NCBI GenBank assembly: GCA_933228675.1 | Contig: OW121743.1 | Span: 62,999,118-63,063,117, forward strand | Source of the DNA: Stomorhina lunata | Lineage: Eukaryota; Arthropoda; Insecta; Diptera; Rhiniidae | Length of the DNA stretch: 64,000 nucleotides | Reading direction: 5' to 3' | Shown here: positions 1 to 11,032 of the stretch, piece after piece | How the letters are laid out: every line of letters begins with the position of its first letter | Numbering within the stretch: position 1 is the stretch's first letter | The notes under the pieces: generated by a model | What the model was told of the DNA's origin: nothing | Database searches by the model: none | What the model saw: the letters and a program-made list of their open reading frames with translations, nothing else | Made by a program: the position numbers and the translations under genes

Positions 1-1031
1 GTATTTTTGTGTTTCCGTAAGTTTTTTATATGGGAGCTATGGTCAAATGCTGACCGATTGTAACAAAATTTTGCACACTGTTTGGCATTCACACAAGACT
101 TCCTTGTGCCAAATTTAGTGGCCAAAGCTATTACAGTTTACCATTTATTGGCATTTAAGTGAATTTCAGGTGGAATTTTGGCTGTTTCTGTAAGTTTTTT
201 ATATGGGAGCTATGGTTAAATGTGAACCGATTTCTATGATATTTTACATGCTACCTAGTGCATATGTAAAACTTCTAGATACCAAATTTTGTCATCATAG
301 CTGTTATAATTTGTCATTTATTAGCAAATAAGCGATTAGCCTAGGCGAGGTTATACGGGAGCTATGGTCAAATATTAACCGATTTAGCCCAATTTCAATG
401 CCAAAATTTTTCCAAAAATTAGGAATATTTTCACTAAGTTTCAGTGTGCTAGCTTCTTTCGTTTAGATTCAACAAACAGTGTTTGATTTCAACAAACAGT
501 CAGACAGGCAGACACGGACATCGCTAGGGTGTTCATTTTACTCGACTTTTAATTGTTTGAGTAATCAAATAACTTGAAAATGGGGGTTTTGAATTACTCG
601 GAAAATCGATTAATCGTCAAAAATTACTCGAGGTAATCGAGTAAAATATTCGATTTAAAATTACTCGAGTAAAATTTTTTCATAAGCTGTTTTTAATAAA
701 ATTATAGTGTTTTATTAACAAAAAATTTAAATATTTAAATTGAGTTCATTTATTTCTACATGTGTATTCATGTCTACACTGATCGCCTACAGTAATCTTT
801 TGATTTGATAAATCCTGATTTTGATCTAATAGATTAATAGAATCTAGTACCTTTTATCTATCTTCACAATGAGATCTTCGTACTATCTACGATTAATTGA
901 ACTATGTAGAACGTACTATTATTATTGGCCCTACAATAGTAATAATACGTACGACTACATAAGAATCTTCAACTAAACTATAGTAGTACCTACGAATACA
1001 TTGAACTGGAGTATAACAAAAGCTACAATTA

Positions 1032-2335
1032 TCGGGTGTTTTTTATTGAGGTATAGAACTTTAAGTTGGCATCACTTTTTTAACTGGCGGCCATTTTGTC
1101 AGCTGTCAAGTGATTAATATTTAGTTTGGTTTGCCATTTTATCATGAACAGGTTGACAAAAGAACAACGCTTGCAAATCGTGCAAATTTATTTCGAAAAT
1201 AATGGTTCAGTCCGCGAAGTTTACCACAAGCTCCGTCCATTTTATGGTCGACATAATCGTCCATCAGAGCAATTAATTCGGTTAACCATGGATCGTTTTC
1301 GCACTACGTTTACTCTATGTGATAATACGCATCCGCAGCGACGTCGAACAGTGCGCACCGAAGAAACAATTGCCGCTGTAGAGCAAAGTGTTGAAGAGGA
1401 CCCGAATGAATCGATTCGCCACCGTTCACAGCAATTGGAGCTTTGTCCATCAACTTTATGGAAGATTTTGCGCAAAGATCTTGGCTTGCGACCTTACAAG
1501 ATCCAGGTTGTGCAAGAATTAAAACGCCGAGACCATGCAATGCGTCGTGATTTTGGTGTGTGGGCCGAAAATGAGATTGATCTCGATGCTGATTTTCATC
1601 GCAAAATTTTGTTCAGTGATGAGGCTCATTTTTGGTTGAATGCCTACGTCAACAAGCAAAATTGCCGCATTTGGAGTGAAGAGAATCCACATGAGACCCT
1701 TGAGACGCCATTACATCCACAAAAACTGACTGTTTGGTGCGCTCTATGGGCTGGTGGAGTCATTGGGCCATACTTCTTCCGAAATAATGCTGGAGAGTCA
1801 GTTACCATAAATGGAGACCGGTATAGAGCCATGATAACCGACTATTTGGTTCCCCAATTGGATGGCATGAATGTGGATGAGTTGTGGTTCCAACAAGACG
1901 GCGCTACATGCCACACAGCGCACGTCACAATTGATTTATTGAAGGAAACATTCGATGAGCGCATAATTTCGCGAAATGGACCTGTCAATTGGCCACCAAG
2001 ATCGTGCGATTTGACACCACTGGATTATTTTTTTTGGGGATATGTGAAGTCGCTCGTCTACGCCAACAAACCAGAAACGTTAGGGGACTTGGAATCCAAC
2101 ATTCGTGGCGTTATTGCCAACATACGGCCCCATATGCTCGAAAAAGTAGTTGAAAATTGGACCTGTAGAATTGGCTTTATTCGAGCCAGCCGCGGCGGCC
2201 ACATGCCCGAAATCATATTTAAACATTAATGGCATAAAATTATCCTTCCAATAAAGCCAAATTGATGGACATTAAAACGACTTTTTTGTGTTTTATTTCA
2301 ATTCGAAGTTCTATACCTCTAAAAAAAACACTCAT
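1032..2335 (+). mobile_element. Complete mariner element, DD41D (rosa-like) group
   Basis: Terminal inverted repeats of about 28 bp enclose one open transposase gene. The left repeat starts near 1033 and contains gaggtatagaactt. The right repeat is its inverted counterpart (aagttctatacctc) ending near 2334; by eye about 25 of 28 positions agree. TA dinucleotides flank it at 1030-1031 and 2336-2337, the target duplication of the Tc1/mariner superfamily. Total length of about 1.3 kb is normal for a full mariner. It lies inside the hAT element at 525-2954 and is therefore the youngest layer of this nest. The outermost two or three bases of the ends differ, so the exact boundary could move by a base or two. 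Confidence 0.9.
1144..2229 (+). CDS. Mariner transposase, DD41D type, intact
   Basis: Cut-and-paste transposase of 361 residues that would bind the element's inverted repeats and cleave and rejoin DNA in the nucleus. The ATG at 1144 (MNRLTKEQRL) is chosen because the frame upstream has only a TTG. Residues about 3-60 form the first helix-turn-helix and about 72-120 the second (RTEETIAAVEQ to the SQQLELCPSTLWKIL region). Catalytic aspartates are visible: D159 in FSDEAHF, D252 in FQQDGATCH and D294 in DLTPLDYFFWG. There are 41 residues between the last two, which defines the DD41D group (known from the fruit-fly rosa elements) rather than DD34D mariners. No stop or frameshift is present and length is normal, so the protein could be functional. 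It is the only convincing intact gene in the window. Confidence 0.93.
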   Translation: MNRLTKEQRLQIVQIYFENNGSVREVYHKLRPFYGRHNRPSEQLIRLTMDRFRTTFTLCDNTHPQRRRTVRTEETIAAVEQSVEEDPNESIRHRSQQLELCPSTLWKILRKDLGLRPYKIQVVQELKRRDHAMRRDFGVWAENEIDLDADFHRKILFSDEAHFWLNAYVNKQNCRIWSEENPHETLETPLHPQKLTVWCALWAGGVIGPYFFRNNAGESVTINGDRYRAMITDYLVPQLDGMNVDELWFQQDGATCHTAHVTIDLLKETFDERIISRNGPVNWPPRSCDLTPLDYFFWGYVKSLVYANKPETLGDLESNIRGVIANIRPHMLEKVVENWTCRIGFIRASRGGHMPEIIFKH

Positions 2336-3203
2336 TACATTAGGACCTTTAAATTAACAATAGTAGAAATTACATTAGATACCACAACTGGTCTATGGTA
2401 AACTATTATTTCTGAACATACAACCAGCTATACTTGGATCTTCGATTATTGAATCTGCAATGGACTATATTACACCTCTTGATTATTGCTTAGAATTGAC
2501 AATATTAAAACCCACGATTATAATTTCGAACCAACGTTGGCCATTATTTGCGTGACAGGGAAATAACAAGAACATACATTAAAAACTTTTTCTTTACTCG
2601 TACTCAAAAAAGCAGAAATAAAAATGCATACTAAATTAACAATCTTAGAGCACATTCTCCTTTCGAGATTGAGCACTTTAATTTAAAAACGCTTTCTATT
2701 TGGCCAACATTGTTTCAAACAATCTTTGCAGTTAAGGAATACACTGAGACAAACTTTAGTCATTTTATTTTAAAAATATTTTAATAAAATGCTAACAAAA
2801 TTAATAGAATGGTTTTACTCGAGCAACTCGATTACTCGTGTAAAATTACTCAAATAAATCTTTATTTGAAATTAGCCATTTTTATTTACTCGAGCGATTA
2901 ATCGACTTTATTTTTCCGATTAATCGAGCAAACATAACTCGAGTAAACACCCTAGACATCGCTCAATCGTCTTAGAATTTCATAAGGATTCAGAATATAT
3001 ATCGCATTTCTTTTTTGAGCCAATATTAAGGAAATAACAAACGGAATGACAATCTCAATATACCCCCCATTCTTTTTGATGATGGGTATAAAAACGTCTA
3101 TTTGTGCTCGAAAAAATAAAAGCCAAAAAATAACTTTACTTTTGCTCCAAAAATAAAAGTTACAAAAAAACAACTTTTATTTTTGCTTGAAAAATAAAAG
3201 TAA

Positions 3204-3900
3204 AACAAGTAAGAAAGTTCTATAGTCGGTCAAGCCCGACCATACGATACCCTTCACCACTAAGGTCAAAAGTGTTATTTTTCCTGTATAAAGACAAATA
3301 TTTGCTAAATTTTGCCATCATACAAATATTTTCTCAAAACTTATATATTTAAGCTGCTGGACTTATATGTAGACTAGGGTCAAATGTGGCCCGATTATCT
3401 CGAAATTTGGCAAATTGATTACAGTTGTTACAAGAATTATGTATGCAAAAAATAAACTTAAAATTCCTATTATCTTTAGATTTACGAGTGTTTTAGTGAT
3501 TCTTGTCTCATTTAGTGCGTTTTTTAAGAAAAGTTTGTATGGGAGCTATGGTCAAATGTAGACCGATTTTAACGAAATTTGGTACAGTGATTTAGGTTTA
3601 CAGAAGCAGTATTTAGTTTACATTTCGTGAAAAAATATTGATATTTGTGGCCAATATATCAATTCCGGGAAGTGGGACCTTTGGGAGGTACCATAAATAA
3701 TGAACAGATTTTAACGAATTTCAATAGACATGGTCCCATTACCAAAAAAATTATCTGTGTCGAATTTCATTAAATTATCTTTAGAATTGCGACCTGTAGT
3801 TTGATTACAAGGTTTAAATGGGGGTCCAGCCAGACAGACGGACGGACATCGCTAAATCGACTCAGAAAGTGATTCTAAGCCTATTGGTATACTAAAAGAT
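3204..3900 (-). mobile_element. DINE-1-like element, family A, left arm of an inverted pair
   Basis: Starts on the plus strand with aacaagtaagaaag (the inverted 3' end), followed by the short hairpin gtcggtcaagcccgac. It then has two modules with 'ggtcaaatgtgg/agaccgatt', a GACGGAC block near 3838 and 'cgctaaatcgactcagaaag'. Full-length relatives are at 42254-43051 and 44410-45187. The 5' head with the gggtctaag to gggtata portion is missing, so it is truncated exactly where it meets the inverted copy on the right. Non-coding. Confidence 0.8.
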
Positions 3901-4563
3901 CAGTTTCTGAGTCGATTTAGCAATGTCCGTCCGTTCGTCTGGCTGGCTGGACCCCTATATAAACCTTGTAATCAAACTACTGGTCGCAATTCTTAAGATA
4001 ATTCGATGAAATTTGGCACAGATTATTTTTGTGATAATTTGACCATGGCTATTGAAATTCGTCAAAATCGGTTCATTATTTATGGTACCTCCCATAGGTC
4101 CCATTTCCCGGAATTGATATATTGGTCACAAAAATCAATATTTTTTTATGAAATTTTAAACGAATACTGCTTATGTAAACTTAAATTACTGTACTAAATT
4201 TTGACCATAGCTCCTATACAAACTCTTTTCTCAAAACGCACTAAATGAGACAAAATTCGCTAAAACGCTCCTAAATCCGAAGGCAATGAGAATTTTAAGT
4301 TTATTTTTTGCATACATAATTTTTGTAATAACTGTAATCAATTTACCAAATTTCGGGATAATCGGTCCACATTTGACCCTAGCTCTCATATAAGTCCAAA
4401 TGACGGAAACAGCTTATATGTATAAGTTTTGAGAATATGTTTGTATGATGGCAAAATTTAGCAAATATTTGTCTTTATGCAGGAAAAAGAACACCTTTGA
4501 CATTAGTGGTGAAGGGTATCGTATGGTCAGGCTTGACCGACTATAGCACTTTCTTACTTGTTT
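3901..4563 (+). mobile_element. DINE-1-like element, family A, right arm of an inverted pair
   Basis: Inverted copy of 3204-3900: it starts at ctgagtcgatttagcaatg, passes tgtccgtccgttcgtctgg, and ends with the hairpin and ctttcttacttgttt. It shows moderate sequence differences from the left arm. The 63-codon open frame at 4006-4197 also occurs in pieces in other family copies and is not regarded as a gene. The 5' head is missing, as in its partner. Confidence 0.8.
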
Positions 4564-7112
4564 AATAATATTTTTATGATTTTCAGAAATTATTTGTCTT
4601 AGGTTTATTTCTATGACTTTGTGATTAATTTAAGTTCAATTTCCTATTGTTTAAATCAGACATACATAAGTTAGTATTTATACAATTCAATGCAAAAGGT
4701 CATTACTGTATTACTTAGCTCTGAAACTCAATTCAATTTCCTAATTTCCCACAAGGTCTAGCTCTTCCTATTATCAATTTATTTACGACAAATCTTTTTT
4801 TTTTTTTTTTTTGCTTTGAAATTACTCCAACTCCTTATAAATGGTCAAACCTCAAACATGACAATTTAATTTCTCATCTTTTAGTTATTCAAGCAAATAC
4901 AGACATTTACATATATATAAGATTTTGAAAATACATTCGTATATAAGTTAATATATACATAAGTAATTCATTCTTGTCATAATTAAATTTGATTAAATTA
5001 TAACCTTAAGAAGATACATGTTATTGTTTTGATATTTATCAAAAACTCATTAGAAAACATGAATGTTTTAAAACGAAACGAGATGAAATGAAATGAAACC
5101 GAACATGACTTTGCGTATGTAAGAAACAATCAGTTAGGCAGACAGACGGACGAACAGATAAAGGGATACACACGTATACTACTAAGATACCAAAGGATAT
5201 ATACCTAAACATGTCTTGCATACAGAACTCGCAAAGCTAGAAGTAGTAACAAACATTAGAATGTCTCCAATGAAAACTTAAAAGAAGGAGTCATTTTTAA
5301 TTGTGGGTGTTTTGTGTGATATTCAGAGTGAAGAACTAAAGTGAGGAGCATTGGAGTAGTGGTAGTAAAGGAGTTTTTCAATGGTGATAGTAATGGTTTG
5401 CTGAGTTGAGTTCTAAAAGTAGCTACTGTTACTAACTAATACAAATACATACGTTGAAGCCAGTCAACCAGCCAGGCCAACAACAATAGGAACAATTTAT
5501 CACACTCTAACAACCACTTGAATGCAATTATTTTGTCATCGTACGTTTCCTAATTGAATATTCCAACACCGCATTTTGAAGAAGAATACAAAATGGTTAC
5601 ATTCAACCATTTATTCATACAAACGAACTTAGATACATACATACATATATGTAGCTATTTTAAACATTTGTATCTAAATCTGTAGGTAACTTCATACATT
5701 TTGTCATGTCAGTCAGTATAAGCAATCGTTTTCTTCTTATATCTCTATGTTTGTAGTTTTTCTGTAGTTCCTTTTTTTCTTTTGCTTCTCCTCAATTTTG
5801 TATAGTCATTGAATATGGCATGGTTGGTTGGTCGTTTATTTCCGGTTTGCAAGAAATATGTCACATACCAAAAAACACAAATATATTACAAACCCGACTC
5901 CTTTTGAACTTTATCCTCTACGCCATACCCTCCATGTCCACGCATGTAATGTCAACTCAAATACTTACACGCATACAACGACATCCACCCAAACAAGAAC
6001 TGAGGGAAGATCTATGCCAGAGAATGTAAATATTGTAAGGTGGGTAACAGCGTTCGACAACAAACAAAGATAAAATGAGGAATGAATGTGATGTGATGTG
6101 ATGTGACCAACAAAGTTTATATGGCTCTTATTTAATAAATGGAAGGACGATTTTTGACTTACCTAATATTTGATATGCTTTTTTTTTTTTTCTTAAAATA
6201 TTACATTTACAAACTTTTAGTTTTAGTCCCATTTAGACTTTACGCATCCGCGATTTATTTAGACAAAATTTCTCCTAGTTTCTTCGACCTTATATTAAGT
6301 ACAAAGGTATTTAGCTTGACTATTTTTGAAAGTTACTTCACGTATTTCTTTCAACCAAGACATTTTTATTTCAAACTTACTCGATAAAGATTTTTATTAA
6401 TTTGATCATAATGTCACCAGTAGCTCCTTATTAAACTGTTCAGTATTCCACTTTTAAGTTAAGGAGAATGCAGTTACATCAAATACAAATCATATCTTAT
6501 GCAGTTGGATATCCTTATCTACATATACAGTTGTAAATATTTTTATGTCCTCTACATTATGATTTTTTAATTAAACAATTACGCTTATAATCTAGGACAC
6601 TTCGGCCAATTTTTTATCTCTACAAGCTAAATAACGGAAACTTATAGCGATCCCTTGTATCGTAAGTCCCTCGTCAGCATTATGTTCAACACGCTTTATT
6701 TCATATGGGATCCAATTTCCTTAACAATCTTTCTGTAGCCATTTTCTTCAAGTGAAATATTTTTATTGGACTTTCCTGCAAATCAGGGATTGAAATGTGT
6801 GTATACTCACTCCTTGGTGTCTATCAAATCCTGAATTCTCATAACAGATGTTTCCAAAATATCATATTCGTTATTATAGTCCATGTAAGTGATGCATTAT
6901 ACATATATGTCTTCAGTACACTGTTTCCTCAGTTTTCATATTAGGGTGGGTCTTTTTTAATGTTTACCAGAAGGTTGTTATATATTAAAAAAATACCCTA
7001 CACATAAAGTTGCCAAAACAAACAAATCCATATTATAGCGATTCTTTAAATATAAAATAAAATTGTGTTTTATTTAAAATCCTTAAAACCCGTATCTTTA
7101 TCACTGATCAAA
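4564..7112. other. No recognisable feature (AT-rich single-copy-like DNA)
   Basis: No gene or clear repeat seen. There are only short open frames without recognisable protein character. A small cagacagacggacgaacagat stretch near 5137 could be the remnant of a DINE microsatellite block. A poly-T run lies near 4797-4812. Confidence 0.4.
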
Positions 7113-7843
7113 AACAAGTAAGAAAGTGCTATAGTCGGTCAAGACCGACCATACGATACCCTTCGCCACTAAGATCAAAGGTGTTATTTTTCCAGTATAA
7201 AGACAAATATTTTCAAAATTTTGCCATTATACAAATATTTTTTCAAAAGTTATATATTTAAGGTAGGGTTAAATATGGACTCGATATTTGGCTAATTGAT
7301 TACCATTGTTACAAGAATTATGTTTGTAAAAAATAAACTTAAAATTCTTATTATCTTCAAATTTACGAGCCTTTAGTGATTTTATCTCATTTACTGAGTT
7401 TTGACACATAAGTTTTTATGGGAGCTATGGTCAAATGTGAACCAATTTTACCGAAATATGGTACAGTGATTTTAGTTTACACAAGCAGTAATCGTTTTCA
7501 TTTTCATGATAAAATATTGATATTTGTGGCCAATATATCATTTCCGGGAAGTGGAACCTATGGGAAGTACCGTAAATAATGGACCGATTTTGACGAATTT
7601 CAATAGCCATGGTCTGTGCCAAATTTCACCAAATTGTCTTTAGAATTGCGACCTGTACTTCGATTACATGGTTTACATGGGGTCCAGATAGACGGACGCA
7701 CTGACATCGCCAAATCGACTCAGAAAGTGATTCTAACCCTATTGGTATACTAAAAGGTGGGTCTAAGAAAAATATTTCTATACGTTACATACATCAGCAC
7801 AAACTTATAATACCCTTTCCATCTATGGTGATGAAGGGTATAA
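7113..7843 (-). mobile_element. DINE-1-like element, family A, near complete
   Basis: Runs from aacaagtaagaaagtgctatag, through the gtcggtcaagaccgacc hairpin, the gggagctatggtcaaat module, a gacggacgcactgacatcgc block and cgactcagaaagtgattc, to gatgaagggtata. Both family ends are present. Some internal sequence is deleted relative to 42254-43051. Non-coding; the 63-codon minus-strand frame at 7431-7622 is a family shadow. Confidence 0.82.
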
Positions 7844-8154
7844 TTAATTTGAAGTATAGGGGAATTTGTCACGTTTTAGGCACTTATGTTTGAAAAAGGT
7901 TGGCTGCGTATACTTAATACATAATGTTAACCAAATACCAAATATCAATTAGGTATATGTAATGTAAGCCTAAAATGTTACAAATTCCATTATACGATAC
8001 TTATTATTTGATGTACCATGACTAAACGAATGGTCATGGGGCTACTTTCATAAATAATTATCAGAATTTAGTCCCGAAATCATGTGTTGTACTGTGTTAT
8101 TTTTAAAGTCACGACCTTTGTAAAGTCACGACGATATTAGGGCATCTCGAAAAA
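7844..8154. other. No recognisable feature
   Basis: AT-rich DNA between a DINE-1-like copy and repeat D. Nothing recognised. Confidence 0.3.
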
Positions 8155-8475
8155 AAATGTTCCCGTACACCACCGAATATAAAGTATTGCTTTGAGACAG
8201 TTTCGAACCTTTTTTTTATTTATTTATTATTTTTTTTTTTTTGATGCACATTGGGGTCGCCAAATGCACTTTTCGTTATATCTTCGGCATTTACAGTCGG
8301 ATCTTAAAGTGTGATATATACATGTTTTTGTCTCGAGAAGGCCAGTATTTTGCTTTAATAGTCATTGGTCTCAGAAATCCGGTTCTAGAATTTATCTATC
8401 ATACCCTAATGTTCCTCCCTAATATCAGAAAATTAAAGCTCTTAAAAAACAGTTAAACTTTACTAAGGAAGTTTT
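8155..8475 (+). repeat. Repeat D, copy 1
   Basis: Landmarks in order are cgtacaccaccgaatataaag, 'attggggtcgccaaa', 'cagtcggatcttaaagtgtg', 'cattggtctcag' and aaagctcttaaaaaac ending near taaggaagtt. The same order occurs, split by an insertion, at 8511-8570 plus 11767-11890, and inverted at 12545-12868. The element type is not recognised; copies contain 'tagggtgg'-like motifs near one end. The 71-codon frame at 8241-8456 lies within it and is not supported as a gene. Confidence 0.7.
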
Positions 8476-8510
8476 TTGAAAACTCCAGCCAAACTATTAA
8501 AAACCAGGAA

Positions 8511-8570
8511 TTTTTTTTGCCGCATATTGGGGTCGCCAAAATAAATTGTTCGTTATATCTTTGCCATTAA
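8511..8570 (+). repeat. Repeat D, copy 2, left part
   Basis: Contains 'attggggtcgccaaaata' and 'cgttatatctttgccattaa', then stops at TTAA (8567-8570), where the piggyBac-type element begins. The missing continuation resumes at 11767. Confidence 0.75.
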
Positions 8571-8588
8571 CCCTTATGTCTACAACCA

Positions 8589-8602
8589 CCTACCCGGGTA
8601 TG
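8589..8602. repeat. Subterminal palindrome, copy 1
   Basis: CCTACCCGGGTATG, one mismatch from the palindrome found twice more in the same insertion at 10807-10820 and 11709-11722. Position just inside the TTAA-flanked end suggests a transposase-binding site; this is inference. Confidence 0.6.
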
Positions 8603-8680
8603 TTTTTCATTTTCAATTTGATATATTTTGGTCACCGTATGAGCTATCGACTTGAAATTTTAAATATGCTCCTAAAATAT

Positions 8681-10511
8681 TGTTACGTTTTTACTTTAAA
8701 AACGTGGAAGGAATTCGTTTTGCAAACAACCGTAATTAAATTAAAACAATTGTAGTATGTAGTTTTACAAAGCAATACTTTTATTAACTTTAGAGTTAAT
8801 CACTTAAAACACACTTTCACAAATACTGTAAACAAACTTCACAAAACTGCTTTACAAATACTCTTAGTCACACTATTCTCTTTATACCAGGGATGACCAA
8901 AGAGAGGAATGTGATTGTATTTGTGAGCGAAAGAGAGGATACACAGGCAGAAGCAAGAATTGACATAAATTTAGTTGTTTATTTCTATTTTATTTCAGTT
9001 ACCGCTGAACCAGCGTGACATGAACATGAGGAGGAGTACTGATCTTTTTTTTGTTGTTTTTATGTAAACAAAAATGATTTTCGTTTGTTTCTATTAAGAA
9101 AACATTAGTTTTTAGAAATGTGTATTCAGCATAGTATATTTTTTTATAAATACAATTTAAAAAACTTACTTTTTCTATAGAAAAACTTACTTTTTCTATA
9201 GAAAAACTTACTTTTTCTATAGAAAAACTTACTTTTTCTATAGAAAAACTTACTTTTTCTATAGAAAAACTTACTTTTTCTATAGAAAAACTTACTTTTT
9301 TTATAGAAAAACTTACTTTTTCTATAGAAAAACTTACTTTTTCTATAGAAAAACTTACTTTTTCTATAGAAAAACTTACTTTTTCTATAGAAAAACTTAC
9401 TTTTTCTATAGAAAAACTTACTTTTTCTATAGAAAAACTTACTTTTTCTATAGAAAAACTTACTTTTTCTATAGAAAAACTTACTTTTTCTATAGAAAAA
9501 CTTACTTTTTCTATAGAAAAACTTACTTTTTCCATAGAAAAACTTACTTTTTCTATAGAAAAACTTACTTTTTCTATAGAAAAACTTACTTTTTCTATAG
9601 AAAAACTTACTTTTTCTATAGAAAAACTTACTTTTTCTATAGAAAAACTTACTTTTTCTATAGAAAAACTTACTTTTTCTACAGAAAAACTTACTTTTTC
9701 TATAGAAAAACTTACTTTTTCTATAGAAAAACTTACTTTTTCTATAGAAAAACTTACTTTTTCTATAGAAAAACTTACTTTTTCTATAGAAAAACTTTCC
9801 TTTTTCTATGAAAAACTTACTTTTTTCTATGAAAAACTTACTTTTTCTATAGAAAAATTTATTTTTTCTATAAAAAAAACATGTCTTTAAGAAGGTTTAT
9901 CATGTTTTTATTGTTAAAGAAAAAGTTTGTTTTCTTTAGAATATGTATTTTTTATTTAGAAAACCTTTTTTTTTTCTTTAAAAAAATGCTTTTACATAGA
10001 AAAACATTTAAGTTTATTTTTCTATAAAGAAAACGTATTTTTTACTAAAAAAAATCAAATATTTTCTTTAAAAACGATTGAGTGTTTAGCGTAAAAATAA
10101 TTATTTAACATTCAATCTCACAGTGTATCTGAAAAAAACAATAACAAAAAATACAAAAAAATTGACAAAACTTATAACAGCCTCCACTCGTGTGTATCCG
10201 TCAAAGGTTGAATGACGACTAAATAAATGAGAATAAGAAAACTTCTGGCAAGCACTGGCTTCGCTGTGGTCGCGCCTGCTTTATGCGCGTCTTAATTAAA
10301 ACTGTTCCCACAATACTCGCCCATCGGCCTTATATAGTAGAGAAGAGAGTTTCTAGCAATTTCTGCAGACGTAAACAAAGAGCAGCTGTAGTTGATTACA
10401 CTAACAATGTGGCTTACGAAAGTTCATGTGTGTTCCACTACATTCTCACATGATCAAGAACACATTCACACATACGTTGTACAAACAGATTATCTGAAGT
10501 TAACAGTAACA
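8681..10511 (-). repeat. LTR-like segment (possible solo LTR) holding a satellite
   Basis: Bounded by TGTTAC (8681) and GTAACA (10506-10511), the short inverted ends typical of long terminal repeats. Read on the minus strand it has a TATA-like 'ctactatataaggc' (near 10335), then 'ttttaattaagacgcg', then (beyond the satellite) 'gtaaagcagttttgtgaag', 'gattaactctaaagtt' and 'gaattccttccacg' to the end. The same order without the satellite occurs on the plus strand at 47790-48112, which confirms a dispersed element. I see no target duplication (flanks aatat and gagag), so the right boundary is uncertain. Confidence 0.45.
9161..9880. repeat. 21-bp satellite array, about 34 copies
   Basis: Tandem copies of acttactttttctatagaaaa, nearly homogeneous from 9161 to 9790 and decaying at the right. 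Because 21 is a multiple of three, the minus strand stays open (repeat unit KVSFSIE), which is an artefact and not a gene. Each copy carries the palindromic core TTTCTATAGAAA shared with the arrays at 29478, 55055 and 60400. Degenerate sequence of the same flavour continues to about 10090. Confidence 0.95.
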
Positions 10512-10806
10512 GAGAGAGAGAGAATGTAGATAAAAGAGAAACATGTTGCTATGCTCTTTACTGTACATAAGAGAAACATGTTGCTCTGCTTATTTGACAT
10601 AAACAGAATAACAACAACACCAACAGAAACATCTAGAAAGCGAGGGGAATAATTATAAGCAGTGAACTTTGCACAATGGGACGGATAAGTTTAAAATTCG
10701 TCACAATATAGTTTTTTAATGTTTAAAAAAATAATTTATTTATTTTATTTTTTTGGAAAAAATCTACAAGCAGTTTTTGAGAATTACCCCTTTACCATAC
10801 AACCGA

Positions 10807-10820
10807 CATACCCGGGTATG
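10807..10820. repeat. Subterminal palindrome, copy 2
   Basis: CATACCCGGGTATG, preceded by an end-like ACCCCTTTACCATACAACC at 10786. The downstream order is inverted relative to the copy at 11709 (both have the ggttgtat stretch on their outer side), so the pair frames the transposase remnant. Confidence 0.6.
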
Positions 10821-11032
10821 CACGAAACAAATCAAACAATTTTTGAACTAAAAATGAAAAAATATGTACAAAATGCTCACTACATATGTCATTTACATAC
10901 ATATCATTAAAAATAATATCTCTTTATAAAAAGAATAGAGATACATACAAAAATGTTTAGTAGTTTTTTTTCTGAATCATTATTTAATTTTACTGTACAG
11001 CGTGATGAAAAATGCCTCATTGTTTGAGGATC

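Larger units (their letters stand above)
525..2954. mobile_element. Non-autonomous hAT-type element with 8-bp target duplication
   Basis: The ends are inverted: TAGGGTGTT at 525 and AACACCCTA ending at 2954. The host octamer GACATCGC is duplicated exactly at 517-524 and 2955-2962. Removing the element restores 'gacatcgctcaatcg', as in the uninterrupted copy at 34230. An 8-bp duplication with short YAGGG-type ends is diagnostic of hAT elements. Both subterminal zones are full of ACTCGAG/TAATCGA motifs (590-680, 2815-2945), as expected for transposase-binding sites. About 1.1 kb is its own sequence; the rest is a mariner insertion. No hAT transposase is visible, so it depended on a helper. Confidence 0.85.
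1..3094 (-). mobile_element. DINE-1/mini-me-like (Helentron-class) element, family B, interrupted
   Basis: Non-coding dispersed element, reading on the minus strand and cut by the window edge. It has three imperfect modules of roughly 160 bp, each with a 'gggagctatggtcaaat' core (near 31, 208 and 358), then a short cagacaggcagaca block, 'gacatcgctcaatcgtcttag' and an end at 'gggtataaaaa'. The same order recurs at 27418-28504 and 33127-34368. A central GTCY-type microsatellite beside a conserved block is the hallmark of INE-1/DINE-1/mini-me elements, non-autonomous Helentrons of Diptera. The copy is split by a hAT insertion at 525-2954. No protein is encoded. Class assignment is by architecture, from memory. 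Confidence 0.75.

Noticed and set aside
1242..1832. Three minus-strand frames opposite the mariner gene
   Set aside because: Antisense shadows of the transposase coding sequence.
4006..4197. 63-codon frame with relatives at 7431, 42571, 42731, 44517 and 44692
   Set aside because: It recurs only because the DINE-1-like element recurs; copies carry different breaks and no family is recognised.
5820..6073. Two overlapping plus-strand frames (69 and 81 codons)
   Set aside because: Mutually overlapping, no recognisable protein features, no other gene signals.
8999..9535. 178-codon minus-strand frame with KVSFSIE repeats
   Set aside because: It is the 21-bp satellite read in frame; no stop arises because the period is divisible by three.
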